From RGIG2041 sp045546315 (lineage in GTDB: Bacteria; Bacillota; Clostridia; UBA1381; UMGS1253), in contig JAZQCN010000091.1 of the NCBI GenBank assembly GCA_045546315.1, positions 62,001 through 126,000 on the forward strand: DNA of 64,000 nt, given 5' to 3'. The notes below the pieces were generated by a model. The model made no database searches, had not been told where the DNA came from, and was given only the letters and a program-made list of their open reading frames with translations. Below, one piece after another: positions 63,723 through 64,000 of the stretch (position 1 is the stretch's first letter; every line of letters starts with the position of its first letter). Made by a program: the position numbers and the translations under genes.

Positions 63723-64000
63723 ATGAAAGTTGAAATTCTACATCTGGTGGAGGGCGCGAAAAAGGCAAAGGGCTTAACCGTCATTATCGATGTATTCCGT
63801 GCCTTCAGCATGGAGGCATATATGTTTGCGGCAGGTGCCGAAAAGGTCATTCCTATCGGTGATTTGCAAATCGCCTGGGACTACAAAAAGGCGCATCCGG
63901 ATGCGATTCTTTGCGGCGAGCGCGGCGGCGTAAAGGTTGAAGGCTTTGACCACGGCAATTCTCCGACACAGATTGAAGGGCTTGACTTTACCGGCAAAAC
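63723..64000 (+). CDS. 2-phosphosulfolactate phosphatase (ComB) family protein, partial
   Basis: Only the first 92 residues are in the window. AGGAGG precedes the ATG. VIIDVFRAFSMEAYMFAAGA and LCGERGG, then GFDHGNSP, match the ComB family N-terminus. ComB acts in coenzyme M synthesis in archaea, but many bacteria without that pathway carry the family, where its role is not known. The rest lies off the right edge. Confidence 0.75.
   Translation, partial: MKVEILHLVEGAKKAKGLTVIIDVFRAFSMEAYMFAAGAEKVIPIGDLQIAWDYKKAHPDAILCGERGGVKVEGFDHGNSPTQIEGLDFTGK

Noticed and set aside
1..64000. CRISPR arrays, insertion sequences, rRNA and tRNA genes, riboswitches
   Set aside because: No regularly spaced repeats, transposase frames, rRNA segments, complete tRNA folds or known riboswitch cores were seen on either strand by reading.

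Overview
The window is a stretch of a Bacillota (Firmicutes) chromosome, most likely a gut-type member of class Clostridia. The evidence is gene content and order. A dcw cell-division/peptidoglycan cluster on the minus strand is followed upstream by the classical yicC-remA-gmk-rpoZ-coaBC-priA-def-fmt-rsmB-rlmN-prpC-prkC-rsgA-rpe-thiN order known from Bacillus and clostridia. MurE carries the DNPR motif of meso-diaminopimelate ligases. Shine-Dalgarno sites are strong, starts are often TTG or GTG, and promoters are SigA-like. No sporulation gene, tRNA, rRNA, CRISPR array or insertion sequence was recognised, and the exact order is not resolved.

Layout. 1-5189: a very large secreted multidomain polysaccharide-lyase-like protein, cut by the left edge. 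5420-7219: GTP-type PEP carboxykinase. 7509-8566: smpB and the tmRNA gene ssrA, which work together in trans-translation. 8567-12266: an AT-rich foreign-looking island directly behind the tmRNA 3' end. It holds a duplicated tmRNA tail, a row of hairpins, a ribbon-helix-helix regulator with a long palindromic operator, and a single-chain type IIG restriction-modification enzyme. 12270-18488: a minus-strand operon of three NagA-like amidohydrolases and two neutral-ceramidase-like proteins, packed almost without gaps; its substrate is unknown. 18614-22711: a MarR regulator with a perfect operator over its own promoter, followed by a heterodimeric ABC exporter. 22783-25807: a CapA-like lipoprotein, a GNAT acetyltransferase and an FAD-dependent oxidoreductase.

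25848-42275 (minus): pgsA, rimO and recX, then ftsZ with its own promoter, ftsQ, murA, murG, ftsW, mraY, murF, murE, a PASTA-bearing class B penicillin-binding protein, ftsL, rsmH and mraZ. The genes make lipid-linked peptidoglycan precursor (MurE, MurF, MraY, MurG, with MurA at the first committed step) and the divisome that uses it (FtsZ, FtsQ, FtsL, FtsW and the PBP). murC, murD and ftsA are absent here. 42546-57600 (minus): the translation, nucleotide, signalling and ribosome-maturation cluster listed above. 57698-61994 (minus): an orphan peptide-binding lipoprotein, pgeF and uvrC. A back-to-back promoter pair at 62027-62092 then switches to the plus strand for gltX and a ComB-like phosphatase cut by the right edge.

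The least routine parts are the tmRNA-adjacent island with its restriction enzyme and regulator, the NagA/ceramidase-like operon, and an apparent terminator or attenuator inside the dcw cluster. All calls come from reading the sequence and from general knowledge of the families. No database search was run.
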